From: Dokdonella_A soli
GTDB lineage: Bacteria > Pseudomonadota > Gammaproteobacteria > Xanthomonadales > Rhodanobacteraceae
Reading direction: 5' to 3'
Assembly: GCF_039523175.1 (NCBI RefSeq)
Contig: NZ_BAAAEU010000002.1
Coordinates: forward strand, 119,880-183,879
DNA length: 64,000 nt
Shown: piece by piece, positions 19,358 through 27,879 of the stretch
Position numbering within the stretch: position 1 is the first letter of the stretch
Layout of the letters: each line of letters opens with the position of its first letter
Made by a program: the position numbers and the translations under genes
The notes under the pieces: model-generated
The model's input: only the letters and a program-made list of their open reading frames with translations
Databases searched by the model: none
Told to the model about the DNA's origin: nothing

Positions 19358-19816
19358 ATGACAAGTCACTCCCCAGATGCCGATGCCTTGCACGCGACCG
19401 TGTCTCTCGGCCCCTCGAGCTTCCGCGCACGCGTTGAGTCGGGTCAGACGCTCGCCAGCTGTCAAGCGTTGATCGCGCTTTTGCCCTACCGCGGAACCGT
19501 GCTGCACGCGCGTTGGAGTGGGGAGGCCGTCTGGTCGCCACTGAGGGCGAGCTGGCCTGCAAATTCCATGCTGCGTCAGGAGAACGCCACCAGCCATCCA
19601 CGGCCAGGGCAGCTTCTCCTCTACGCTGGGCGTCAAAGCGAACCGGAGATATTGGTCGCGTACGGCGAAACACGATTCGCAAGCAAATTCGGCCCGCTGT
19701 TCGGCAATCCCGTTCTGACAATCCTGGAGCGACTCGACGAGCTTGCACGCATCGGCCGCTCGATTCTCGAAACGGGAGCGAGCACGCTCCGCATCGAACT
19801 TATGCGTAACTTCTGA
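19358..19816 (+). CDS. DUF3830 (cyclophilin-like fold) family protein
   Basis: 152 residues. The family wording is clear: ALLPYRGTVLHARWSGEAVW, ENATSHPRPGQLLLYAG, SEPEILVAYGETRFAS and FGPLFGNPVLTIL. Family members have a cyclophilin-like beta-barrel fold and are often encoded beside amidase, hydantoinase or transporter genes; a biochemical role has not been assigned to my knowledge. The gene lies 18 bases before the alpha/beta hydrolase on the same strand, probably one transcript controlled by the divergent AraC regulator. The protein lacks a signal peptide, so it is cytoplasmic. Confidence 0.85.
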   Translation: MTSHSPDADALHATVSLGPSSFRARVESGQTLASCQALIALLPYRGTVLHARWSGEAVWSPLRASWPANSMLRQENATSHPRPGQLLLYAGRQSEPEILVAYGETRFASKFGPLFGNPVLTILERLDELARIGRSILETGASTLRIELMRNF

Positions 19817-19834
19817 CCTTGGATCCTGCCGATT

Positions 19835-21187
19835 ATGAGACAGCCTATCCGTTTGCTTGTCGTGTCCGTGCGCTTCCTGCTCGTCGCTGCGTCCGGAATC
19901 CTGGCCTCGCTGCCCGCCTTCAGCGAGTCCCTGGAGCATTGTTTCGTCGGCAACTATCACCTCGAGGATAGATCGGACGTCGATATTTCGCCCTCTGTAG
20001 ACGGCACCTTGCGTTGGAGAAAGTTTGACGGGACGACCGGTGCTCTGCACCCCCAAGCCAACGGTACGTGGACAAGTACCCGCGGATGGACGAAAGCCGC
20101 GGACGGCATGGTCGTTTCCTTCGCCGGGTGCGACGGGAATGCGATCCGCTTTGGTGGAATTGCCGGAACACGGACTGACTTTGACGTGCATGAAATCACG
20201 TTCGAAAGTCACGGCACACGCTTGGTCGGCAGACTTGTGCTGCCGCGTGGCGAAGCCAAGGTCCCGATCGTCGTGCTGGTTCACGGTTCGGAGCATGACT
20301 CGGCTCTCACGTCCTACTCCTTACAGAGGATGTTACCGGCTCAGGGGATTGGAGCGTTCGTATACGACAAGCGCGGGACCGGTAAGTCCGGCGGAACTTA
20401 CACGCAAGACTATTCGCTGCTTGCCTATGACGCCGTCGCGGCTGCGACGACAACCCGGTCGTTCGCCGGTGCTCGGCTTGGAAGTATCGGATTTCAAGGC
20501 GGGAGTCAGGCCGGCTGGGTGGTGCCCCTCGCAGCGTCAAGAACTGCGGTCGATTTCGCCATCGTCGGCTTCGGGCTGGCTGTCAACGCCATCGACGAGG
20601 ATCAGCAATCTGTCGAGCTCCAGTTGAGTGAGAAAGGCTATTCACGCGGTGAAATTCGCGACGCGCTGAAGGTCGCGCGGGCGGCAGAGAAGGTCATCGC
20701 GAGCGGATTCTCCAACGGCTTTGCCGAGCTGGATCGCCTTCGGTCACGTTATTCGGGAGCGCGGTGGTACAAGGATTTGCGCGGTGACTATACCTACTTG
20801 ATCTTGCCTCGATCCGAGGCCGAGCTGCGGATAATGGCACCGGAATTCGACTGGCACACTCCCTGGAACTACGATCCCATGCCGGTTCTGCGTTCGTCGC
20901 GCACGCCACAATTGTGGATACTCGGCGGGGAGGACTACGATGCGCCGAGCCGTGAGACTCGCAAGCGGCTTCAGTCGCTCATCGCGGAAGGGCGCGACTA
21001 TACGGTGGCTTATTACAAGAACGCCGAGCACGGGATAACGTTGTTCGAGGTAGATGCCACGGGAGAGCGAATCTCGACTCGCTACGCGCCCGGGTACTTC
21101 CAGCTGATTCGCGATTTTGCGCTGCACGGCACGGTCTCCGGGCAGTACGGTGATGCGGAACTGACTCGGCCACTGCGGCACGACTGA
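19835..21187 (+). CDS. Exported alpha/beta hydrolase (S33/serine-aminopeptidase-like)
   Basis: 450 residues with a signal peptide (FLLVAASGILASLPAFS). An N-terminal beta-rich segment (30-125) precedes an alpha/beta hydrolase fold: the oxyanion region VLVHGSEHDSALTSY, then YDKRGTGKS, and the nucleophile elbow GFQGGSQAGW with Ser in G-G-S-Q-A-G. The acid is likely in LWILGGEDYDAP and the His in YYKNAEHGITLFE. The arrangement matches secreted esterases or peptidases of the Xaa-Pro/aminopeptidase-like group. Its substrate is unknown; cotranscription with DUF3830 suggests a small-molecule catabolic role. Confidence 0.85.
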   Translation: MRQPIRLLVVSVRFLLVAASGILASLPAFSESLEHCFVGNYHLEDRSDVDISPSVDGTLRWRKFDGTTGALHPQANGTWTSTRGWTKAADGMVVSFAGCDGNAIRFGGIAGTRTDFDVHEITFESHGTRLVGRLVLPRGEAKVPIVVLVHGSEHDSALTSYSLQRMLPAQGIGAFVYDKRGTGKSGGTYTQDYSLLAYDAVAAATTTRSFAGARLGSIGFQGGSQAGWVVPLAASRTAVDFAIVGFGLAVNAIDEDQQSVELQLSEKGYSRGEIRDALKVARAAEKVIASGFSNGFAELDRLRSRYSGARWYKDLRGDYTYLILPRSEAELRIMAPEFDWHTPWNYDPMPVLRSSRTPQLWILGGEDYDAPSRETRKRLQSLIAEGRDYTVAYYKNAEHGITLFEVDATGERISTRYAPGYFQLIRDFALHGTVSGQYGDAELTRPLRHD

Positions 21188-21329
21188 TAGATCGGCTCGT
21201 GCGGGAACTCGTCGGCGCGGCGCTCTTCGCGAGCAGTGTGCTTGAATGCCGGTTCCAGTTCGTCCAGCGCCGCCTTGGTGCGATCGAGATTTCCGCGCCA
21301 GCAGGCGCCAAGCGCGATCAGACGGCTTC

Positions 21330-21476
21330 CGAAACAGCCGCATGCAATGCGCGTGATCGGTGACTGAATCCAGTTCTATTACAGCCGGCGTCCACACCAG
21401 GTGCTCGGCATGAAGACACCCGACGAAGCCTATGCTTTAGCGGCTTGACCTGAGCAGAAACCGCTGGGTCACTACA
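21330..21476 (+). mobile_element. 3' remnant of an IS3-family element (same family as 55653-56867)
   Basis: The last ~35 codons of an IS3 transposase (YYSRRPHQVLGMKTPDEAYA) are readable, with one in-frame TGA where the intact copy has Trp. They are followed by CCTGAGCAGAAACCGCTGGG and TCACTACA, which match the right inverted repeat of the complete element at 56840-56867 with one mismatch. The rest of the element is gone. It is therefore a decayed fragment in the same orientation as the intact copy 34 kb away. Confidence 0.88.
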
Positions 21477-21705
21477 AGGCACCTGAAGTGCGCACCGTGT
21501 AGGCGCGCCGTCGTGTGGCGGGACAAGCGACCTGATGGAAATGTCCGCTGCCCAACCGAGGCGAGCAGCGGAGACTTCGACATGACTCAGGTCGTTTTTT
21601 CTGCGGAAGATCGCAACCGCCGTGCAGCTTCGACCATCGCGGCGAGCGTCGTGCGCGTCTCCGAACATGAGGCGCACGTTCTATCCCTGGAAGAAAAGCC
21701 CCGGC

Positions 21706-21861
21706 ATGAATGCAAAGAGCGAGCTGGCCCGCGAACGCAGCAACCGGCAGCAGGCCGAGACCGTGGCAGCCCAAAGCAATGCGAGGCTCGAAGCGATCGA
21801 GGGGCTGTTGAAGAAGCTTGGCAAGACGGAAACGAGCGGGGCGGACGCCGCGGCTTCTTAA
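21706..21861 (+). pseudogene. Coiled-coil scrap, KfrA-like
   Basis: About 51 codons (ELARERSNRQQAETVAAQSN, ARLEAIEGLLKKLGK) form a perfect heptad-like helix. The composition resembles the C-terminal part of KfrA-type DNA-binding coiled-coil proteins, but no DNA-binding head precedes it. It directly follows an IS3 remnant, suggesting a gene cut down by rearrangement. It could alternatively be an intact small ORF; the ribosome binding site is weak. Confidence 0.35.
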
Positions 21862-21904
21862 ATCTCGCAGCGGAGATCAACGTGTTCGAACTGGAGTTGT
21901 CGAG

Positions 21905-22135
21905 CATGGCGGAATAGTCAAATTTTATCGACTAACGCTTTAATTCATAACATCTTTTTTTTTGGTTCTGTGATCAATTTTAACACGTATCTCGGCTGAA
22001 CCCCTACATGAAGCTTATGGGCCGTTCGGTCTGCGAGTCATTGCAAGCGTGTCGACTGTCAAAAAAAAACGAGCCGTGATATGGCGCGACTCGTTTTACG
22101 TAATTAAAGTTATATACTATTTTTTTGAGTCGCTT
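21905..22135. other. AT-rich island
   Basis: A ~230 bp stretch far richer in A and T than its surroundings, with runs such as AACATCTTTTTTTTTGG near 21950 and ATATACTATTTTTTT near 22110. It contains the terminator at 22066-22097. No ORF is supported. It may simply be a terminator/spacer or the trace of imported DNA. Confidence 0.55.
22066..22097 (-). terminator. Intrinsic terminator of the GH5 gene
   Basis: AAAACGAG (22066-22073) pairs with CTCGTTTT (22090-22097) across a 16-base loop. On the minus strand the stem runs into a tract of nine or ten T, a strong intrinsic terminator 13 bases beyond the GH5 stop codon. Confidence 0.8.
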
Positions 22136-23507
22136 GCGGCGAACGGGCGTGGGTGCCGGGGTCGCGCGGGGCCATCCGGCCAGGGAGGAGGCCTGACCGT
22201 GGTGTGGGCGCCGTGCTGTCATCGCTGCTGGGCGGCGTGAACGGGCCACACGGCGGCAGGTCGATGCCCGGAGGCAGCGCGGAGCGCTCTGGGTGCTCGC
22301 GATGTTCCCACCAATTTTTGCGCAACGCACAGATCAGCGGGTTGGCGTCGGACGGGCCTGGGTTGTCGGGCTGTGCACCGAGACGGTAGTTGAACGGCTG
22401 CTGATCTTCGAGCGTGGCGGTGTTCGCACCGTGCCATAACCAGACTGCGTGATTCACGTGGCGTGCCTCCATTTCCGCGAGTGAATCAGCGAGAAACAGG
22501 TCTGCGCCCTCAGCCCAGCGCGTGACGCCGTATTCGGTGACCGCGACCGGCACGCCATGATCGTGACGGAACTGCTCGATTGCAGCGAAGCGCGTTTGCA
22601 ACCATGCGCGGTCGAAGCCACGCTGCGGATCCGGGTAAAATGTGTACGGCGCTGGCGGGTACTGCATGGTATGGAACGGCCCTTGGTGTGTGTACTCGTG
22701 CGGATCGTACTGATGCGCGGTGTAGACGCTGAACGGATCGGCGCTGGGTTTGAGATATGGCAGCCACTCCAGACTAGACCAGCCCATGCCGCCGATCAGC
22801 ACCGGCAAGTTCGACGATTCGCGCACGGCGCGCACGAGCCGCGGAAACAGCATGTTCCAGTCGTAGCTGCTGTCGGCGTAGCGTGGGTAGAAATCGCTGG
22901 GATTGTTGGCGTGCACCGCTTCCTGGCCGTCAGGTTCGACCATCAGATCGAATCCGACCACGGTGGAATTACCATCGTATCGCCTAGCGGTCTCACGCCA
23001 CATTGCGGCCCAGGCATCCTGCGCGGCGGCATCCTGCCACACGCTGCGATTCTTGGCGCAATGTGCATCGTCGAGGAAAATGCATTCGTTGCGACCGGGA
23101 CCGGTGCGGAACGCGATCACCGCATGCAGCCCGGCCTTGCCGATCATCGCGAGCAGGCCGTCGAGACTGTCTTGCATGCCCTGGTCCAGCACGTAGGGTG
23201 GCGTCTCGCGGTAAAGGCCCGGGTGCGAAATATGCACGTAGTTCGCCCCCATTGCGGCGAGGCGATCAAAGTCTGCTTGTGTGTAGCGTTCCCACACGCC
23301 GTCGCTCGTGCCGTCATAGTCCTGATACAGGCGGCGCTGATAGATGTTGACGCCGCGCAGGCGTGTCTGGACGTCGGACCACAACGCCCAGGTCGCATTC
23401 TGAGCCGTCGGCTGGGCCGCATCCGCTGCGGATACCTGTGGTGAGCTGAATGAGACGCACGCCGCCATCGCGGCGCTTAGCGCTGACAGAACCAATTTCC
23501 GATACAT
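22110..23507 (-). CDS. Secreted glycoside hydrolase, family 5-like (cellulase superfamily)
   Basis: Start at 23507, preceded by GGAGGC; a longer frame upstream lacks a signal peptide. The 465-residue product has a signal sequence (1-27, LSAAMAACVSFSSPQVSA) and a clan GH-A TIM barrel. The proton donor is likely E191 in FDLMVEPDG (the usual N-E-P appears as V-E-P) and the nucleophile E325 in VAVTEYGVTRW; H265 in YTAHQYDP is the conserved His-x-Tyr. The Pro/Ser-rich C-terminal 60 residues look disordered. It should cleave beta-linked polysaccharide outside the cell (endoglucanase, mannanase or similar; specificity not readable). It does not carry a GFE tail. Confidence 0.88.
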   Translation of the reverse strand: MYRKLVLSALSAAMAACVSFSSPQVSAADAAQPTAQNATWALWSDVQTRLRGVNIYQRRLYQDYDGTSDGVWERYTQADFDRLAAMGANYVHISHPGLYRETPPYVLDQGMQDSLDGLLAMIGKAGLHAVIAFRTGPGRNECIFLDDAHCAKNRSVWQDAAAQDAWAAMWRETARRYDGNSTVVGFDLMVEPDGQEAVHANNPSDFYPRYADSSYDWNMLFPRLVRAVRESSNLPVLIGGMGWSSLEWLPYLKPSADPFSVYTAHQYDPHEYTHQGPFHTMQYPPAPYTFYPDPQRGFDRAWLQTRFAAIEQFRHDHGVPVAVTEYGVTRWAEGADLFLADSLAEMEARHVNHAVWLWHGANTATLEDQQPFNYRLGAQPDNPGPSDANPLICALRKNWWEHREHPERSALPPGIDLPPCGPFTPPSSDDSTAPTPRSGLLPGRMAPRDPGTHARSPQATQKNSI

Positions 23508-23640
23508 GACTGCCTCCGGTTCGAGGGCAACGCAGGACATCCGCGATGCCTGGATCAATGATAGGCAGCAGCGGCTTACGCAAGACTTATACGTCCGCGG
23601 ACATGCGGAGGCCCTCGCCAAAACGCTCGCTGGATGTGTT

Positions 23641-23830
23641 TCAACTGCGCGGTAGGCGCAGTGAGAAACGTAGCACGTGATCCCCGTCGAGTCGGGCCGC
23701 AAGCTCGGCGCGCATTGCCACGGCATAGCCGCTCGCCAGAGCAATGCCGAGCCCGGCGTGGTCGCGTGCGGCGTGCGCGCTGTCCTTTCGCCAGAACGGC
23801 CCGAACCCCGTCTCACACGAGTGGAAAAAG
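23641..23830 (-). pseudogene. C-terminal remnant of a sensor histidine kinase
   Basis: On the minus strand the codons read FWRKDSAHAARDHAGLGIAL and then MRAELAARLDGDHVLRFSLR, the G-box and last strands of a HATPase domain (compare HxGLGLAL in intact kinases). Sequence upstream loses the family pattern within about 15 codons and no H-box or membrane part exists, so this is a decayed fragment. It lies between the GH5 gene and the repeat copy at 24169. Confidence 0.5.
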
Positions 23831-23980
23831 AGCGAAGCGACACCGCGCGTCAGGCAGCCGATCGTGTCGCCGCCATTCAAGAGGCACTTCGCGCGGCCGA
23901 GCGCGCTCAGATCACCTTCCAAGGCTACGACGTCGACGACCGCAGCAAGCAAAAGTCGGAGACGCACGTAGCAGTCATCT
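23818..23980 (+). pseudogene. Short coiled-coil remnant
   Basis: About 50 codons in one frame (VEKERSDTARQAADRVAAIQ, EALRAAERAQ) look like a charged helix of the KfrA-like type seen also at 21706 and 53023. There is no start context or flanking domain. Weak evidence; it may be chance helical composition. Confidence 0.22.
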
Positions 23981-24168
23981 GCAGTGGTTCGCCTTTCAGG
24001 TGCAAACGGCGCATCAACACGCGGATACGCAATATAGTTCGCTGCGGCAGGCAGTTGGTCATCCGGTTTGGCTCTAGGTTTTCGACGGAGGGCGCTTTTG
24101 GCTTCAGCCTGTCCGCCGATGTGGCACCAGCTTTCAGCGCTGATGGCATCAAAGTCTCTGCGGGGGAA

Positions 24169-24399
24169 GACAGTGTTACCGCGCACGACAGGGTTAACGC
24201 GCAAGTGACAACGTTAGCGGGCGCCGACAGCCGACAGGCAGTGTCGGTGTGTGCATACGCTGTCATTCGAACAAATTCATGCAAGATCAATTAGATGGAT
24301 TGAATTGTGCAAATCGACGCAAGCAAAGGCGCCAGCCTTAGCGACCATTGGCGCGGGCATTCACAGTGTTGCCGCGCATTGGCGCGGCATACAAGAATC
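24169..24399 (+). repeat. Copy A of a ~230 bp intergenic repeat
   Basis: It begins with three ~19 bp units of the type GACAG-x-GTTA-x-CGCGC (24169, 24187, 24207), continues with a core GTGTCGGTGTGTGCATACGC, TGTCATTCGAACAAAT and AAGATCAATTAGATGGAT, then GCCAGCCTTAGCGACCATTG, and ends in a perfect 8 bp hairpin TGCCGCGC-ATTG-GCGCGGCA at 24370-24389 followed by TACAAGAATC. Full or partial copies lie at 38683-38909, 61183-61333 and 63360-63430. Confidence 0.85.
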
Positions 24400-24422
24400 C
24401 TGTTGCTGCACGCAAACTCACG

Positions 24423-24815
24423 TTAGTGGGGTAAAACCCTTGTGTAGATATGCGTGCGCGATTGAGCCAAATTTTCGTAAGCCGGAGAGCCACGCGCAAA
24501 CTGCCTTCTCTCAGAGTGGAGAGCACGTGCAGCCACGATTGCAGCGTCGCGCGCAGCGCCAGCCGGTATCAACCGAACGGTGTTGTCGCTGGGCAGTACC
24601 GTGAGCCCGGCGGCGCGAAGGCGTGCGGCGATGAGATCCATCAGGCCGAGCCGCAGCCAGTTATCCTGATCCGAAGCGTCCGCTTCAACCGGCAAGACAA
24701 CGGTCATGTCGACCGGTAGTGCGGATGTCGCCTTCGATGCGGCATCCGGTGAATGTCGCCACCAGTTCACACTCTCAATCAGCGCGAGCAGGCTCGCCAG
24801 TACGGCGATCGATGC
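24423..24815 (-). pseudogene. Fragment of a CadC-like winged-helix/TPR regulator
   Basis: The frame reads as a membrane helix (SIAVLASLLALIESVNWW) followed by VVLPVEADASDQDNWLRLGL and MDLIAARLRAAGLTVLPSD, the layout just after the membrane anchor of Xanthomonad CadC-type regulators that carry a periplasmic sensory part. The winged-helix DNA-binding head is missing and the frame collapses at the border of the repeat copy A. It is a two-sided remnant. Confidence 0.5.
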
Positions 24816-24825
24816 TAGATCAGGT

Positions 24826-25524
24826 TCAACGCGCGCGGCGATAGAGCCACGTCACGTAGAGAACTGCCAGTAGCGGTAGCGCTAAACACCAGAAACCGGC
24901 TTTTGCGAAACCCAATCCGCCGACAATCGCGCCGACGGCGAAGCCGAACACAGGCGGCAGCATTTTTTGCAGGCGTGCCTTCGCGGGCGCGACATCGGCG
25001 CCATAAGCGACATCGACGGCATCCATCACCGTTTGCGTGACGTTGCCGGTCATCACCGTAGTCGGAGCGTGGCTGGTGAACACGGCGCGCGACGCGACGT
25101 TCTGGATCGCCATCGCGGCGACTCCGAACATGCCGATCAGGACCGTGAGCGGCGCATCCGCGTCTCGCATCGGCGACGCCCACACGCCCGTGCTGAGAAA
25201 CAGCGCGAGAAAGCACGCCTGGCCCAGTAGCACCGCGCGGACGGGATCGTGGCCTGTGCGTTTGCATTGGTGCAGGAACGCCTGCGTTACGGCGACGACG
25301 AGCATGAACACCGGAAACGCGAGCAGCTTGGCCAGAATGCCGGGCCGTGGGCTCGCGAGCGCGGCGCCGATCAGTACGAAGTTGCCGGTGACGTGCGCGG
25401 TGAACAGACCGAACAATGCGACGAAACCGCAGGTATCGACGAATCCGGCGGTAAACGCCATCAGTGTGCTGACGAAAGTGTCGTTGGAAGATGCCGGCAT
25501 GTTCTGGACTGTGGTTGTGTTCAT
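24826..25524 (-). CDS. YoaK/DUF1275 family inner-membrane protein
   Basis: Start at 25524 with a strong AGGAGG; 232 residues. Six to seven hydrophobic helices span most of the protein, with the family marker FTAGFVDTCGFVALFGLFTA and HVTGNFVLIG near the N-terminus and the repeated HAPTTVMTGNVTQ in the second half, indicating an internal duplication. Family function is unknown; a transporter-like role is possible. It is the last gene of a long minus-strand cluster and follows the porin gene by 22 bases. Confidence 0.9.
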   Translation of the reverse strand: MNTTTVQNMPASSNDTFVSTLMAFTAGFVDTCGFVALFGLFTAHVTGNFVLIGAALASPRPGILAKLLAFPVFMLVVAVTQAFLHQCKRTGHDPVRAVLLGQACFLALFLSTGVWASPMRDADAPLTVLIGMFGVAAMAIQNVASRAVFTSHAPTTVMTGNVTQTVMDAVDVAYGADVAPAKARLQKMLPPVFGFAVGAIVGGLGFAKAGFWCLALPLLAVLYVTWLYRRAR

Positions 25525-25546
25525 GGAATCCTCCTGTGTTGATCTA

Positions 25547-26932
25547 TCACCAGCCCCAGCGTATTTCGGCGCCGACGTAGGTGGAATCGTGTCCGCCTGC
25601 GTTGCGCACGACGCGGGCGACCTCGTAGCGGTCGGCCTCGAGCGCCAGCGCGATGTTGCGTGATGTCGCCCAGTCGATACGCAGCTGCGCATAGTCGGCG
25701 GTGCGTCGGCCGGGTTCGCCCGCGGTATGCGGCAGGGCGACGCTCGGTTGCGCGAAGACGGCGTCGTGCGTGGTCTGCCGCCACAACGCACCGAGCGCGG
25801 CAAGCACCTTCACGCCGGGCGCGGGCTTGAGTGTCAGCGATGGTTTGAAGTGGATGAAATTGCTGTAGCCGGTGTAACCTGACAGCGTCACGTAGTAGCC
25901 GTTCGGGAACATCGGATTGAAGGTGCCGACGCGGGAATCGTGCGGATCCCGATCGCCCGACGCCGCGTCGAGCTGTACGCCGAGCCTCGGCTCCCATGGT
26001 GCCGCCGTGAATGTGTAACCGCCGAGTGCCCCGATCGCCCAGGCATCGACGGACTTGCCGCCGAGGCTGCCGCCCTGGCGCATGCCTTCGACGTCCCAGT
26101 CGAAATCGCGTGCGGCGCCGACCCAGCGCATGTCAAGATTGCGCCGGTGTTCTTCGCCTGCGCCGGCGGGAAAGCGTGCGCTGTCGTTGCGGTATTCGGA
26201 GAATGTTGCACTGATTTCGCCGCCGGCGACGTTCCGCCGTTGTGCACGCATACCGCTGTACATCAAATGCTGATTGCTGAAGTCGTCGAACGCGGAATGG
26301 CTGCGATATTGCACGGGCTGGCTGATGAAACCGCTCAGGCGCCAGTCGCCGCGCTCGTAGTCGGCCCAGATCGCGTCGTAGGCCTGCCGTACGTTGGGGC
26401 CGTCTCGCACCGAGATGAAGCGTTGCAGGTCGAAGGCCATTTCCTGTCGACCCACGCGCCATTTGACCAGGCTGTCGCCGACGTCGAAATTGCCGTCGAT
26501 GAAGGCCAGACGCAGGTCGAGCTTGTTGGCGTCGGCTGGGCCGGGGCGGTCCAGCCCAAGCGCCAATGCATTTTCCACCTGTATAAAGAACCGCACGCGG
26601 TCGAGCAGGTGGGCATCGGCGTGTAGCTCGAGGCGGTGGATCAAGTAACCGACCTCACTGCCGGTCGTACCGAACCGCGGCGCATCGTTGTATTCGTAGC
26701 GCTCGCGCAACGTGATGCCGAACGAGAGATAGCGCTTGGGATCCTCGTCCGACAGAGCAATGTACTTGAGCGCGTCGCCCGGCGCGGTGTGCTGCGCAGG
26801 ATCGGCGAGGAACGACCAGTCTTCCTGCCAGCGGTACATGCCGATGCTCGGCCGCTGCGAGGGCTCGTCCGCACGCGCGAGCGTGCCGACGAAGACGAGC
26901 GGGCTGGCAAGCATGTACAGGCGGGCGCGCAC
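25547..26932 (-). CDS. Alginate-export-family outer-membrane porin
   Basis: 461 residues, GTG start, with a signal peptide (MLASPLVFVGTLARA). The mature chain alternates hydrophobic and polar residues through ~18 predicted strands and carries family motifs YLSFGITLRERYEYNDAPRF, VGRQEMAFDLQRFISVRDGP, SGDRDPHDSRVGTFNPMFPN and a C-terminal EIRWGW with the aromatic last residue typical of BAM substrates. Relatives of AlgE act as anion- or sugar-selective channels. It overlaps no gene but follows the VOC lipoprotein by three bases, so it is cotranscribed; the cluster suggests uptake or export of an organic acid or aromatic compound rather than alginate. Confidence 0.9.
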   Translation of the reverse strand: MRARLYMLASPLVFVGTLARADEPSQRPSIGMYRWQEDWSFLADPAQHTAPGDALKYIALSDEDPKRYLSFGITLRERYEYNDAPRFGTTGSEVGYLIHRLELHADAHLLDRVRFFIQVENALALGLDRPGPADANKLDLRLAFIDGNFDVGDSLVKWRVGRQEMAFDLQRFISVRDGPNVRQAYDAIWADYERGDWRLSGFISQPVQYRSHSAFDDFSNQHLMYSGMRAQRRNVAGGEISATFSEYRNDSARFPAGAGEEHRRNLDMRWVGAARDFDWDVEGMRQGGSLGGKSVDAWAIGALGGYTFTAAPWEPRLGVQLDAASGDRDPHDSRVGTFNPMFPNGYYVTLSGYTGYSNFIHFKPSLTLKPAPGVKVLAALGALWRQTTHDAVFAQPSVALPHTAGEPGRRTADYAQLRIDWATSRNIALALEADRYEVARVVRNAGGHDSTYVGAEIRWGW

Positions 26933-26935
26933 GGA

Positions 26936-27862
26936 TCAGTGCGCGCGCGGCGCGTGGATTTCGGCGATATAGCCACCCGGGAATTCGACCATGGCGGTAC
27001 TGAATTCGCGCGCCTCGTTGCGCGGCGACAATACTTTCGCGCCAGCCTTGGTCGCCCTGGCCAACGTCTCGCCGAGGTCCTTCACTTCGTAGCCGGTGAT
27101 TTCGTGGCCGAACGGGTAGGGCAAGTGACCGTCAGTGACGAACACCAGCATCTTGCCGAAATTCGACTCGATGCGGATGCGACGCATGGTTTCGCCATTC
27201 TTGCCGATCTCCGCGGCATCGGCCTTCTTGTCGTCGGTTATCAGTCTGCCGTGCGAGAAGGCAAGAAAATCCTTGACGAAAATGTCGGCCGCTTCGGGCG
27301 AAACGTAGACGCGATTGTCCGGCACCGACTCCAGCGGCGCATAGTTCGGCGCGTCGAAATGCCAGTAGAGCTGGAACTTCACGCCGCCGGGGAACTGGAT
27401 CACTGCGTCGTAGCCGATGGGGTCCTTGTACTTTTCGACGATCACTTCCGCACCCGCTGCGCGCGCGGCAGCCAGTGCGCGGTCCATATCGGTCACGAGC
27501 CAGCCTGTGCGCTCCTGGCCGAACGGGTACGGAATCGATGTGAGGAACGAGAACGTCGACAAATTGCCGACCGGCGACCAGACGTACTGGAACTGCGTGT
27601 TCGCTTCCACCGGCATGATGTTGGCGGTGATGCGTTGCGATGGCTTGCCGCCGAAGGTGGCATTCCAGGCGCTGACCAGCGCATCGTAATGAGCTGGGGC
27701 ATCGACGTAGACGTGCGTGGTGTCATATTGCGGAGCGACGGCAACGTTCGTATTCGCTGCAACGTTGCTCGCGGTCTTCATTTCGGCACAGCTGGTTGCC
27801 ACGAGCAATAGCGCGGCGATCGCAACTCTGCGGATGACGAGGAACGAATGAATATTCGACAC
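26936..27862 (-). CDS. Lipoprotein with two glyoxalase/VOC domains
   Basis: GTG start at 27862, chosen because AGGAG precedes it and a lipoprotein signal follows (IAALLLVATSC, lipid-modified Cys at the end). The 308-residue product contains two vicinal-oxygen-chelate halves: the first around TTHVYVDAPAHYDALVSAWN with GWLVTDMDRALAAARAAGAE, the second around LVFVTDGHLPYPFGHEITGY with FPGGYIAEIHAP. Duplicated VOC proteins bind metals and act on small organic molecules; a membrane-anchored periplasmic form is uncommon. Position between DoxX and a porin suggests a periplasmic detoxification or binding step. Confidence 0.85.
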   Translation of the reverse strand: MSNIHSFLVIRRVAIAALLLVATSCAEMKTASNVAANTNVAVAPQYDTTHVYVDAPAHYDALVSAWNATFGGKPSQRITANIMPVEANTQFQYVWSPVGNLSTFSFLTSIPYPFGQERTGWLVTDMDRALAAARAAGAEVIVEKYKDPIGYDAVIQFPGGVKFQLYWHFDAPNYAPLESVPDNRVYVSPEAADIFVKDFLAFSHGRLITDDKKADAAEIGKNGETMRRIRIESNFGKMLVFVTDGHLPYPFGHEITGYEVKDLGETLARATKAGAKVLSPRNEAREFSTAMVEFPGGYIAEIHAPRAH

Positions 27863-27879
27863 GACGTGGCTCCTGAATT

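Noticed and set aside
24169..24260. Phased ~19 bp GACAG-GTTA units taken as a CRISPR-like array
   Set aside because: Units are too short, there are no spacers of constant length, no cas gene is near, and the same units sit inside a larger repeat family.
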